From positions 1-7,487 of the forward strand of contig JBNKYL010000195.1 in the NCBI GenBank assembly GCA_050300875.1: a stretch of 7,487 nucleotides of DNA. The letters are read 5' to 3'. The notes below the pieces were generated by a model. The model was not told the DNA's origin. It did no database searches and worked only from the letters and a program-made list of their open reading frames with translations. The position numbers and the translations under genes are program-made. How positions within the stretch are numbered: position 1 is the stretch's first letter; every line of letters starts with the position of its first letter. This DNA comes from CBDCFL01 sp050300875. GTDB lineage: Bacteria > Pseudomonadota > Alphaproteobacteria > Rhodobacterales > Rhodobacteraceae. This document shows, in pieces, positions 1 to 4,985 of this stretch.

Positions 1-52
1 GCACATCTTCTGCGCGGGTGAGCCCGCAAATCTTGATCCTGATATCTGTCGT
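1..52 (-). CDS. trpF: Phosphoribosylanthranilate isomerase, N-terminal fragment (rest outside window)
   Basis: TrpF interconverts N-(5-phosphoribosyl)anthranilate and its ribulose isomer in cytoplasmic tryptophan synthesis. Only about 17 codons are visible, reading (M)TDIRIKICGLTRAEDV. The IKICGL stretch is the first beta strand of the TrpF barrel, and its Cys is the family's catalytic base. The gene follows lapA by 10 bases, its usual place in Rhodobacterales as I recall it. The start is odd. After an in-frame stop at 77-79 there is no ATG, GTG, TTG or CTG before the motif, and the first GTG (2-4) would remove the catalytic Cys. The codon where homologues start is ACG at 50-52. A TAGGT stretch overlaps the lapA stop, with AGG nine bases before the ACG, and could act as a ribosome site. 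Identity rests on the motif plus context. The ACG start is an inference; a sequencing error or an inactivating mutation is the alternative. Confidence 0.75.
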
Positions 53-62
53 GGCGCCAGAC

Positions 63-419
63 CTAGCCTGCCTTGTTCAGCAGGGCCAGAACCTCGTCTT
101 CTTCGCGGTTCTGACCACGCGCGCCGCTGATCCGGTTCAAGTCGCGCTTTAGCTCAGCAGCTTCACGTTCCTTGCGGGCGCCATGTGCGCGGTACCCGTA
201 TTCGCGGATCCATTCCCATACCAGCCCGATCAGGATGCCTCCAACCAGCGCCGCGAAAATCACCACGAACAGTGGCAGCGTCGCCTGCCCGGAAAAACCA
301 AGAATTGACGCAAAGTCATCGGGGACCAAACGCAAGGTTACGATGTCGCGATTGGCAAGCGCCACGACGAACAAGACCAGTCCAAGGACGGCAAGAAAAA
401 GGTATTTGACAAAGCGCAT
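63..419 (-). CDS. lapA: LapA/DUF1049 family inner-membrane protein
   Basis: The 118-aa protein has two hydrophobic segments (about residues 5-22 and 48-68). Between them is a short loop with the family-typical ALANRDIVTLRLVP stretch, and after them a charged tail (about 78-110) with coiled-coil character. This is the LapA (YciS) architecture. In E. coli LapA works with LapB in control of LPS synthesis through LpxC turnover, but no lapB is visible here, so the role in this organism is inferred. I chose the ATG at 417-419 because MRFVKY matches how the family starts. An in-frame TTG at 435-437 would overlap the ihfB stop and add six residues, but has no good ribosome site. A GAGG lies about 12 bases before the ATG and covers the ihfB stop codon, which suggests coupling to ihfB 14 bases upstream. 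Confidence 0.88.
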   Translation of the reverse strand: MRFVKYLFLAVLGLVLFVVALANRDIVTLRLVPDDFASILGFSGQATLPLFVVIFAALVGGILIGLVWEWIREYGYRAHGARKEREAAELKRDLNRISGARGQNREEDEVLALLNKAG

Positions 420-433
420 TCGACTTCGCGGCC

Positions 434-715
434 TCAACCGTCGTTCAGACGCTCCCGCAGACCTTTACCGGTTTTGAAGAAGGGAACGTGTTTTTCCTCA
501 ACCGCCACAGATGTTCCAGTACGCGGATTGCGACCCATTCTTGCATCGCGCTTCTTGACCGAAAATGCGCCGAAACCGCGCAGTTCGACCCGATCGCCGC
601 GGGCCATGGCATCAATGATTTCTTCAAAAATGGTATTCACGATGCGTTCGACATCGCGCTGATACAAATGCGGGTTTTCATCGGCGATCTTCTGGATCAA
701 TTCCGATCGTATCAT
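434..715 (-). CDS. ihfB: Integration host factor subunit beta
   Basis: IHF-beta pairs with IHF-alpha to form the nucleoid protein that bends DNA sharply at specific sites, acting in transcription, replication and recombination. The 93-aa product has the usual length. Residues 1-45 form the helical dimerisation part (MIRSELIQKIADENP...), and RVELRGFGAFSV (42-53) is the HU/IHF signature region. GRNPRTG (61-67) is the tip of the DNA-binding arm, with Pro64 as the intercalating proline; a basic C-terminal helix follows. The frame is open further upstream, but the ATG at 713-715 is the start. It matches homologues and is preceded by a strong purine-rich ribosome site (AGGGGGAA, about 721-728). rpsA-ihfB adjacency is usual in this group as I recall; here two membrane-protein genes separate them and ihfB appears to have its own promoter. 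It is followed closely by lapA and trpF. Confidence 0.96.
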   Translation of the reverse strand: MIRSELIQKIADENPHLYQRDVERIVNTIFEEIIDAMARGDRVELRGFGAFSVKKRDARMGRNPRTGTSVAVEEKHVPFFKTGKGLRERLNDG

Positions 716-774
716 TCCAATTCCCCCTGTTAGTGGGCCAACGTTGCAGGTTCGCGGGTCCAAATGTTTTAGCG

Positions 775-780
775 AGTATA
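775..780 (-). promoter_or_regulatory. Candidate -10 element of an ihfB promoter
   Basis: On the minus strand TATACT matches the sigma-70 -10 consensus at five of six bases and would give a leader of about 50 bases before the ihfB ATG. No convincing -35 box sits 16-18 bases upstream, so an activator may be needed or the true start may lie elsewhere. A promoter in this gap is expected because ihfB is separated from rpsA by a terminator and two unrelated genes. Confidence 0.35.
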
Positions 781-810
781 GGCACAAAAACTTCGTGCTT
801 GGAACAGTTT

Positions 811-826
811 CGGTTCTGGCAAACCG
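811..826. repeat. Inverted repeat upstream of ihfB (5-bp arms, 8 with one mismatch)
   Basis: CGGTT (811-815) and AACCG (822-826) are inverted around a 6-base centre. The symmetry extends to eight bases per arm with one mismatch (808-829). It lies about 45-60 bases upstream of the start expected from the TATACT box, where an activator could bind. It could also be chance. Confidence 0.35.
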
Positions 827-917
827 ATAATTTCGCTATAGTTGCATGGTTTTATGTGTGGTCTGCGTACTTGCGGCTGACACGGATGCGCAGAATGGGC
901 ACCGACCAGCGCGGACC

Positions 918-940
918 ATCGCAGCCAGTCAAGCTGCGAT
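918..940. repeat. Perfect 8-bp inverted repeat between the DUF4386 gene and ihfB
   Basis: ATCGCAGC (918-925) and GCTGCGAT (933-940) are exact inverted copies around a 7-base loop. It begins about 40 bases past the DUF4386 stop codon on the minus strand. No T-run follows on either strand, so it is not a standard intrinsic terminator. It may be an mRNA 3'-end stem-loop that protects against exonucleases, or a protein-binding dyad. Confidence 0.5.
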
Positions 941-981
941 TCGCACTGCATCGGCGGTTCGAGGGGCCCCGTCGTGACGCG

Positions 982-1653
982 TCAGTTCAGCTGCAATGCC
1001 GCCAATGCGTCTTGGCGAAAGCCTGCAAAAATGAGCCACAGCGCCAAAACCATTTCATTGACGGCAATCGGCATGAACAGCACCATTTCCAACGAGGACG
1101 AGATCGGTCCGAACAGCGTGATGACGCCTTGGGCTATGATCATCAATCCGCCGACCACCTTCCAGATCGATAGCCATTCCGGCACCAACCTGGACCGCCA
1201 CAAAAGCCATCCGAAGACAACAGCGCTGATACCGAACACCAATGCAGTTCCGGTGGCGTAGCCAACATCCGCCATGGCCTTGAGCACCCGCATGTGGCCA
1301 GCCACGTCGGCCAAAGGCTCGATCCGGGCGACCCACAACAGCGCAAGTGTCAGGATTCCAGCAAAAAAGTAGACCAGCCCCTCAATGGAACGAATCGCGA
1401 AATAGCACAACGCGCCCGCTTCGGAATAGCGGCGCAACACAGGATAGACGACAACCGGGATCATGACGATGGAAAGGGCCGAGGCAAAAATCAGCAAGAC
1501 AGATGCAACGAACGTATTCGGCACAGCCAGAATCGCCGAAGCCATGTCCGGCGCTTCTGTCATTGGTGCGCTCAGCACCAAGGCTGCCACGCTCGTCACC
1601 GTGGCAAAGATAAACAGTACACCCGTCCAGATAGCAGTTCGACGCGCGTTCAT
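982..1653 (-). CDS. DUF4386-type multi-pass membrane protein
   Basis: The 223-aa product is very hydrophobic, with about six membrane helices (near residues 8-28, 50-72, 83-107, 133-152, 164-184 and 190-211). The NARRTAIWTGVLFI start, the PVLRRYSEAGALCYFAIRSIEG region after helix 2 and the overall length resemble the DUF4386 family, whose function is unknown. I can assign no substrate or reaction. The ATG at 1651-1653 overlaps the TGA of the upstream 64-aa gene (ATGA). An AGGTGA ribosome site lies six bases before it, inside that gene's end, so the two are probably translated together. The pair sits between rpsA and ihfB, which as I recall are normally adjacent in Rhodobacterales, and so looks like an accessory insertion. 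Family assignment is from pattern memory; being a real membrane protein gene is much surer. Confidence 0.8.
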   Translation of the reverse strand: MNARRTAIWTGVLFIFATVTSVAALVLSAPMTEAPDMASAILAVPNTFVASVLLIFASALSIVMIPVVVYPVLRRYSEAGALCYFAIRSIEGLVYFFAGILTLALLWVARIEPLADVAGHMRVLKAMADVGYATGTALVFGISAVVFGWLLWRSRLVPEWLSIWKVVGGLMIIAQGVITLFGPISSSLEMVLFMPIAVNEMVLALWLIFAGFRQDALAALQLN

Positions 1654-1844
1654 TTTCCGTCACCTTTGTCCGGCCCGTCCGTCAGAACGGTGACCAGCAT
1701 CGTGCCGACGGTCCAGATTGCAAAACACCATACGATTGTGGAACGAACAGATATCCATCCGCCGACAAAACCGGCAAGCGCAACGGCAACCCCGATAGCG
1801 CCGACGAGGCCGATCAATTCCTTGCGTTTTCTTTTCAAAGACAT
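1650..1844 (-). CDS. Small two-helix membrane protein, unknown function
   Basis: This 64-aa protein starts with a strongly basic cap (MSLKRKRKE). Two hydrophobic segments follow (about residues 10-30 and 34-54), separated by a short WISVRS turn, and then an acidic and lysine-rich tail. The positive-inside rule suggests that both ends face the cytoplasm. The start is well supported: TTAGGAG lies six bases before the ATG at 1842-1844. A promoter with near-consensus spacing lies about 40 bases upstream. Its stop overlaps the start of the DUF4386 gene by four bases, so the two form a bicistronic unit. I recognise no family. A helper or partner subunit of the DUF4386 protein is plausible from the coupling, but is inference only. 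Confidence 0.75.
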   Translation of the reverse strand: MSLKRKRKELIGLVGAIGVAVALAGFVGGWISVRSTIVWCFAIWTVGTMLVTVLTDGPDKGDGK

Positions 1845-1883
1845 TTGAGGCTCCTAACGATCAATTCGCACGCCTCAGATTGA

Positions 1884-1912
1884 ATTCTACGGGATGCCTT
1901 CGTCCCGGGCAA
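1884..1912 (-). promoter_or_regulatory. Sigma-70-like promoter of the 64-aa/DUF4386 pair, with a dyad in its spacer
   Basis: On the minus strand TTGCCC (1907-1912) and TAGAAT (1884-1889) are separated by exactly 17 bases, matching the consensus boxes at four and five of six positions. Transcription would start near 1877, about 33 bases before the ATG. An inverted repeat, CGGGA (1890-1894) and TCCCG (1903-1907), fills the spacer, a position where a bound repressor or a DNA-distorting activator could act. The promoter begins directly past the rpsA terminator, so this pair need not depend on rpsA transcription. Confidence 0.6.
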
Positions 1913-1918
1913 TTGGGC

Positions 1919-1950
1919 AAAAAGAAGCGGCCCCGGAATCCGAGGCCGCT
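1919..1950 (-). terminator. Intrinsic terminator of rpsA
   Basis: The arms 1926-1936 and 1940-1950 form an 11-bp GC-rich stem with one G-T wobble and a 3-base loop. On the minus strand it is followed by TCTTTTT. It begins about 28 bases past the rpsA stop codon. This is a textbook Rho-independent terminator. Confidence 0.92.
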
Positions 1951-1978
1951 CCAGATATTGAACAGTGCCGTGGCAGGC

Positions 1979-3661
1979 TTAATTGTCGTCGCCTTTCAGC
2001 GCCGCGCCAAGGATATCGCCCAGCGATGCACCGGAATCGGACGAGCCATACTGTTCAACGGCTTCCTTTTCTTCGGCGATCTCACGCGCCTTGATCGACA
2101 GGCCCAGCTTGCGGGTCTTGGCATCGACGTTGGTCACGCGTACGTCTACCTTGTCGCCCACGCCAAAGCGGTCTGGGCGCTGTTCGGCCCGGTCACGCGA
2201 CAGGTCGGAACGGCGGATGAAGGATTTCATGCCTTCGTATTCCACTTCGATCCCGCCATCTTCGATGGCCGTCACGTTGACGGTGATGATTGCACCGCGC
2301 TTGACGCCTTCGACGGCCTCGGCGAACTGATCACCGCCAAGTGCCTTGATCGACAGGCTGATGCGTTCCTTTTCAACGTCGACTTCGGTGACCACGGCCT
2401 GAACCACATCGCCCTTGCGATAGTTCTGGATGGCCTCTTCGCCGCGCTGATCCCAGGACAGGTCGGACAGGTGAACCATGCCGTCGATGTCGTTTTCCAG
2501 GCCAACGAACAGACCGAACTCGGTGATGTTCTTGACCTCACCTTCGACTTGGGTGCCCACCGAATGCGTTTCTGCGAAAACCTCCCACGGGTTGCGCATG
2601 GTCTGTTTCAGACCCAGCGACACGCGGCGCTTGGCTTCGTCGATTTCCAGGACCATGACTTCGACCTCCTGGGAGGTCGACACGATCTTGCCCGGATGGA
2701 CGTTCTTCTTGGTCCAAGACATTTCGGAGACATGCACCAGACCTTCGACGCCCGGCTCCAGCTCGACGAATGCGCCATAGTCGGTGATGTTGGTCACGCG
2801 GCCCATGTGGACGCTGTCCAGCGGATACTTCGTGGCAACGGTATCCCAAGGATCATCCTGCAGCTGCTTCATGCCCAGGCTGATGCGGTGGGTGTCCTTG
2901 TTGATCTTGATGACCTGCACCTTGATCGTTTCGCCGATCGACAGGATTTCCGACGGGTGGTTGACCCGGCGCCATGCCATGTCGGTGACGTGCAACAGAC
3001 CGTCAACACCGCCCAGGTCAACAAACGCACCGTATTCGGTGATGTTCTTGACCACGCCGTCAACTGCCTGACCTTCGGTAAGGTTGCCGATGACTTCGGC
3101 GCGCTGTTCTGCGCGGGATTCTTCAAGGATCGCACGGCGCGAGACCACGATGTTGCCACGGCGGCGGTCCATTTTCAGGATCTGGAAAGGCTGCTTCAGA
3201 CCCATCAGCGGTCCAGCGTCACGCACAGGGCGGACATCAACCTGGCTGCCGGGCAGGAACGCAACAGCGCCACCCAGATCGACCGTGAAGCCACCCTTGA
3301 CGCGGCCAAAGATGGCGCCTTCGACGCGTTCTTCGGCGGCATAGGCTTTTTCCAGACGATCCCATGCTTCTTCGCGGCGGGCCTTGTCACGGCTGATCGA
3401 GGCTTCGCCACGGGCGTTTTCAACGCGGTCCAGATACACTTCGACCTCGTCGCCAACGGCAACGGACGGTGCTTCGCCGGGATTTGCGAATTCTTTGAGC
3501 TCGACGCGGCCTTCCATCTTGTAGCCTACGTCGATGATAGCTTGGCCAGCTTCAATGGCGATGACCTTGCCTTTGACAACCGAACCTTCGTCCGGGGTGT
3601 CGATTTCGAAGCTTTCGTTAAGGAGGGCTTCGAATTCCTCCATGGTTGCTTTAGCGCACAT
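1979..3661 (-). CDS. rpsA: 30S ribosomal protein S1
   Basis: S1 is the large RNA-binding protein of the small subunit that captures and unfolds mRNA near the Shine-Dalgarno region during initiation. The 560-aa product has six OB-fold S1 domains at about residues 26-92, 110-176, 197-265, 282-352, 369-438 and 455-525. Domains 3-5 show the repeated NIT(E/D)(Y/F)G(A/L)FV...GL(L/V)H(V/L)(T/S)(D/E) motif; domains 1, 2 and 6 are more divergent, as usual for S1. The C-terminal tail is acidic (ending KGDDN). Length and sequence are typical of Rhodobacterales S1. The start is the ATG at 3659-3661: an in-frame stop lies 21 bases upstream and an AAGGA ribosome site lies 12 bases away, a rather long spacing. 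Met7 has no ribosome site. The gene appears to be monocistronic, with its own promoter (3814-3842), a structured leader and a strong terminator. S1 represses its own mRNA in gammaproteobacteria, and the leader here could serve a similar purpose. Confidence 0.98.
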   Translation of the reverse strand: MCAKATMEEFEALLNESFEIDTPDEGSVVKGKVIAIEAGQAIIDVGYKMEGRVELKEFANPGEAPSVAVGDEVEVYLDRVENARGEASISRDKARREEAWDRLEKAYAAEERVEGAIFGRVKGGFTVDLGGAVAFLPGSQVDVRPVRDAGPLMGLKQPFQILKMDRRRGNIVVSRRAILEESRAEQRAEVIGNLTEGQAVDGVVKNITEYGAFVDLGGVDGLLHVTDMAWRRVNHPSEILSIGETIKVQVIKINKDTHRISLGMKQLQDDPWDTVATKYPLDSVHMGRVTNITDYGAFVELEPGVEGLVHVSEMSWTKKNVHPGKIVSTSQEVEVMVLEIDEAKRRVSLGLKQTMRNPWEVFAETHSVGTQVEGEVKNITEFGLFVGLENDIDGMVHLSDLSWDQRGEEAIQNYRKGDVVQAVVTEVDVEKERISLSIKALGGDQFAEAVEGVKRGAIITVNVTAIEDGGIEVEYEGMKSFIRRSDLSRDRAEQRPDRFGVGDKVDVRVTNVDAKTRKLGLSIKAREIAEEKEAVEQYGSSDSGASLGDILGAALKGDDN

Positions 3662-3807
3662 GTGGCGTCTGTTTCCTTTTCATCGTCGCTTTATCGGGCC
3701 GTGCGGTTGTGTCCGCAGGTCTTTCGGGTTTCGTTGGTCTGCCGCCAAAACAATCAGGGCCGGGGGAACCCGACCCTGCTCGATAAGGCTCTGGCGGCCT
3801 GTTGACG
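3662..3807 (-). ncRNA. Candidate structured 5' leader of rpsA mRNA
   Basis: From the predicted transcription start (about 3807) to the rpsA ATG the leader is about 145 bases and can fold well. A 7-bp helix pairs 3792-3798 (TGGCGGC on the plus strand) with 3741-3747 (GCCGCCA). It encloses a 10-bp hairpin (3755-3764 with 3769-3778). A small hairpin follows, 3702-3706 with 3713-3717, and then the AAGGA ribosome site. I recognise no described RNA family. Autoregulation by S1 or transcription attenuation is possible but inferred, and a plain untranslated leader with incidental structure is not excluded. Confidence 0.45.
3745..3778 (-). terminator. Terminator-like hairpin inside the rpsA leader
   Basis: The arms 3755-3764 and 3769-3778 give a 10-bp GC-rich stem with one G-T wobble and a 4-base loop. 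On the minus strand it is followed by ATTGTTTTGG. It lies about 85 bases upstream of the rpsA ATG but downstream of the best promoter. It could be an attenuator, or it could stop read-through from cmk if the true rpsA promoter is nearer the gene. The T-run is broken by a G, so efficiency may be partial. Confidence 0.55.
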
Positions 3808-3813
3808 GGGCGT

Positions 3814-3842
3814 CCTATAGGCGGTTCGGGCAGGATTGGCAA
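3814..3842 (-). promoter_or_regulatory. Candidate sigma-70 promoter of rpsA
   Basis: On the minus strand TTGCCA (3837-3842; five of six consensus bases) and TATAGG (3814-3819; four of six) are separated by 17 bases. This is the best-matching promoter I found between cmk and rpsA. It would start transcription near 3807, about 145 bases before the rpsA ATG. Confidence 0.6.
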
Positions 3843-3990
3843 GCGCAAAGCCCTTTGGTTTCGGCCCTGGCGCGCGGCCCGTTCACGCAATCGGAACCCC
3901 TGCCCGGCCAGAACCACTGCCGACTGGTCAACGATCCTTATTTCGGTCGACCGGTGTGTGACACGACTTCACCGTATTCCGTAACGCCAG

Positions 3991-4015
3991 AAAACAAGCC
4001 CACGCGCTCTGTGGG
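3991..4015 (-). terminator. Weak candidate terminator downstream of cmk
   Basis: CCCAC (3999-4003) pairs with GTGGG (4011-4015) around a 7-base loop, followed on the minus strand by CTTGTTTT. The stem is only 5 bp and lies about 145 bases past the cmk stop, so it is a weak call. It is, however, the only hairpin with a T-run between cmk and the rpsA promoter. Confidence 0.35.
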
Positions 4016-4122
4016 GTAGTCCGGGACAACCCCGGTTGGCAATTCCGTTCGCAAGGCGGGCCCGCCACTTTATCGCTTCGCAGGGCTGCATAAACCGATA
4101 GCCGAGACATCAAACCCATCGT

Positions 4123-4138
4123 GGTTTAAAGCTAAACC
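4123..4138. repeat. Perfect 6-bp inverted repeat just downstream of cmk
   Basis: GGTTTA (4123-4128) and TAAACC (4133-4138) are exact inverted copies around a 4-base centre, about 20 bases past the cmk stop codon. It is AT-rich compared with its surroundings. No T-run follows it on either strand. It may be a protein-binding dyad or a 3'-end mRNA hairpin. Confidence 0.4.
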
Positions 4139-4158
4139 CAGGTACAGGGGTGCCGGCG

Positions 4159-4764
4159 CTATCTGCGTTTTTCAACCAAAGCGATCGCTGCTGCGACAGC
4201 GTCGTCTATGCTCAGGTCGCCGGTATCCAGAATGGTTGCGTCATCGGCGGGCACAAGCGGTGCGACGGTGCGGGTGCGGTCCCGTTCGTCGCGGGCTTTC
4301 ACCTCGGCCAGCACGGTGTCGTAGTCGGCGGGTTCGCCCCGGTCCTGAAATTCGGCAACGCGGCGGGCGGCGCGAACTTCGGGTGACGCCGTGACGAAGA
4401 TCTTCACCTGTGCCTCGGGGCAGATCACCGTGCCAATGTCGCGCCCGTCCAGAACCGCACCCCCGGCGCGGGTGGCAAAGGCGCGTTGAAAATCGACCAG
4501 CGCCGCGCGCACGTCAGGGACAGCTGCCACACGGCTGGCGGCATCCGCGGCGCTGGCACCACGCAGGCCTTCAGCCTGCAGATCCTCGGCGACCAGCTTC
4601 TGCGCAGCCTCGACGGGATCGGCGCCTAGCGCGACCTTCGCACCAACCGCACGATAGAGCAGCCCGCTGTCCAGATGGGCAAAGCCAAAATGTGCGGCCA
4701 CGGCCCTGGAAATCGTACCCTTACCTGCGGCCGCTGGGCCGTCTATGGCGACAGTAAAGCTCAT
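4159..4764 (-). CDS. cmk: (d)CMP kinase (cytidylate kinase)
   Basis: Cmk transfers phosphate from ATP to CMP or dCMP, salvaging cytidine nucleotides for RNA, DNA and phospholipid precursors. The 201-aa product has the P-loop GPAAAGKGT (residues 9-17), LDSGLLYRA (31-39) in the nucleotide-binding region, DGRDIGTV (106-113), and the lid/arginine cluster RDERDRTR (158-165) followed by APLVPADDA. All are hallmarks of bacterial CMP kinases. It is shorter than the 227-aa E. coli enzyme, as I recall is common in alphaproteobacteria. The ATG at 4762-4764 overlaps the TGA of the upstream 74-aa gene (ATGA). No strong ribosome site precedes it, so translation probably depends on coupling. Proximity to aroA and rpsA is a long-standing bacterial arrangement, but here two small genes lie between aroA and cmk. 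Confidence 0.97.
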   Translation of the reverse strand: MSFTVAIDGPAAAGKGTISRAVAAHFGFAHLDSGLLYRAVGAKVALGADPVEAAQKLVAEDLQAEGLRGASAADAASRVAAVPDVRAALVDFQRAFATRAGGAVLDGRDIGTVICPEAQVKIFVTASPEVRAARRVAEFQDRGEPADYDTVLAEVKARDERDRTRTVAPLVPADDATILDTGDLSIDDAVAAAIALVEKRR

Positions 4765-4985
4765 GCGATGCGGCGATAGACCTGAAAGATTGTCATGTCA
4801 CCGGTCTGCGGCAACTTGTTGATCTGGAGGATCGACATTAGCTGCCTGTCGGACACCCAGTTCACCGCAATCGAAATCAGGTCCCCGTCATGCGCGACCT
4901 CATATGTGCCGCTTTCGGGCGGCCCGCCCGCAGAATGGTGCAACAGTCCGGGGATCAGTTCCCAGGTTCCGATCCAGTTTGTCAT
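4761..4985 (-). CDS. Small soluble protein of unknown function
   Basis: The 74-aa product begins MTNWIGTWELIPGLLHH and has alternating hydrophobic/polar stretches (GTYEVAHDGDLISIAVNWV, TIFQVYRR) that suggest a small beta-rich fold. No membrane helix or signal peptide is visible. The frame is open much further upstream, but the start is fixed by context. The ATG at 4983-4985 overlaps the stop of the upstream membrane-protein gene by four bases (ATGA) and has a GGTGA ribosome site four bases away; the longer reading would bury that gene. Its own stop overlaps the cmk start in the same way. The IGTWEL...GTYEV pattern faintly recalls small lipocalin-like proteins, but I do not assign a family. 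Linkage suggests it is expressed together with Cmk and the membrane protein. Confidence 0.7.
   Translation of the reverse strand: MTNWIGTWELIPGLLHHSAGGPPESGTYEVAHDGDLISIAVNWVSDRQLMSILQINKLPQTGDMTIFQVYRRIA

Larger units (their letters stand above)
3843..4158. other. Gene-free stretch between cmk and the rpsA promoter
   Basis: I see no credible gene here: the open frames are short and proline/arginine-rich, with no family resemblance. It is rich in short dyads. These are a 6-bp inverted repeat at 4123-4138 (GGTTTA/TAAACC), a 12-base palindrome at 4055-4066, a 5-bp hairpin at 4021-4035, and a terminator-like hairpin at 3999-4015. It probably contains the 3' end of the aroA-cmk transcript and upstream rpsA control sequence. 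A small RNA is possible but unproven. Confidence 0.5.

Noticed and set aside
401..430. TTGACA on the plus strand as a -35 box
   Set aside because: It lies inside lapA on the opposite strand, and no -10 element follows at 16-18 bases with a gene to serve.
733..1173. A 146-codon plus-strand frame across the gap upstream of ihfB
   Set aside because: Half of it is antisense to the DUF4386 gene, its composition is Arg/Gln/His-rich as in shadow frames, and no family pattern is visible.
1880..3805. A 641-codon open frame on the plus strand lying antisense to all of rpsA
   Set aside because: It mirrors rpsA almost exactly and arises because GC-rich codon use in S1 leaves few antisense stop codons. 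It runs through the rpsA terminator and leader hairpin, has no recognisable family, and its start region has no ribosome site in context.
3651..3917. An 88-codon minus-strand frame overlapping the rpsA start
   Set aside because: The product is proline/arginine-rich low-complexity sequence. It reads through the leader hairpin and promoter and overlaps the S1 start in another frame, so it is a GC-composition artefact.
3960..4100. Possible tRNA-like fold in the cmk-rpsA gap
   Set aside because: Several short hairpins are present, but I found no T-loop consensus (GGTTCAAATCC type) and no cloverleaf with a 7-bp acceptor stem on either strand.
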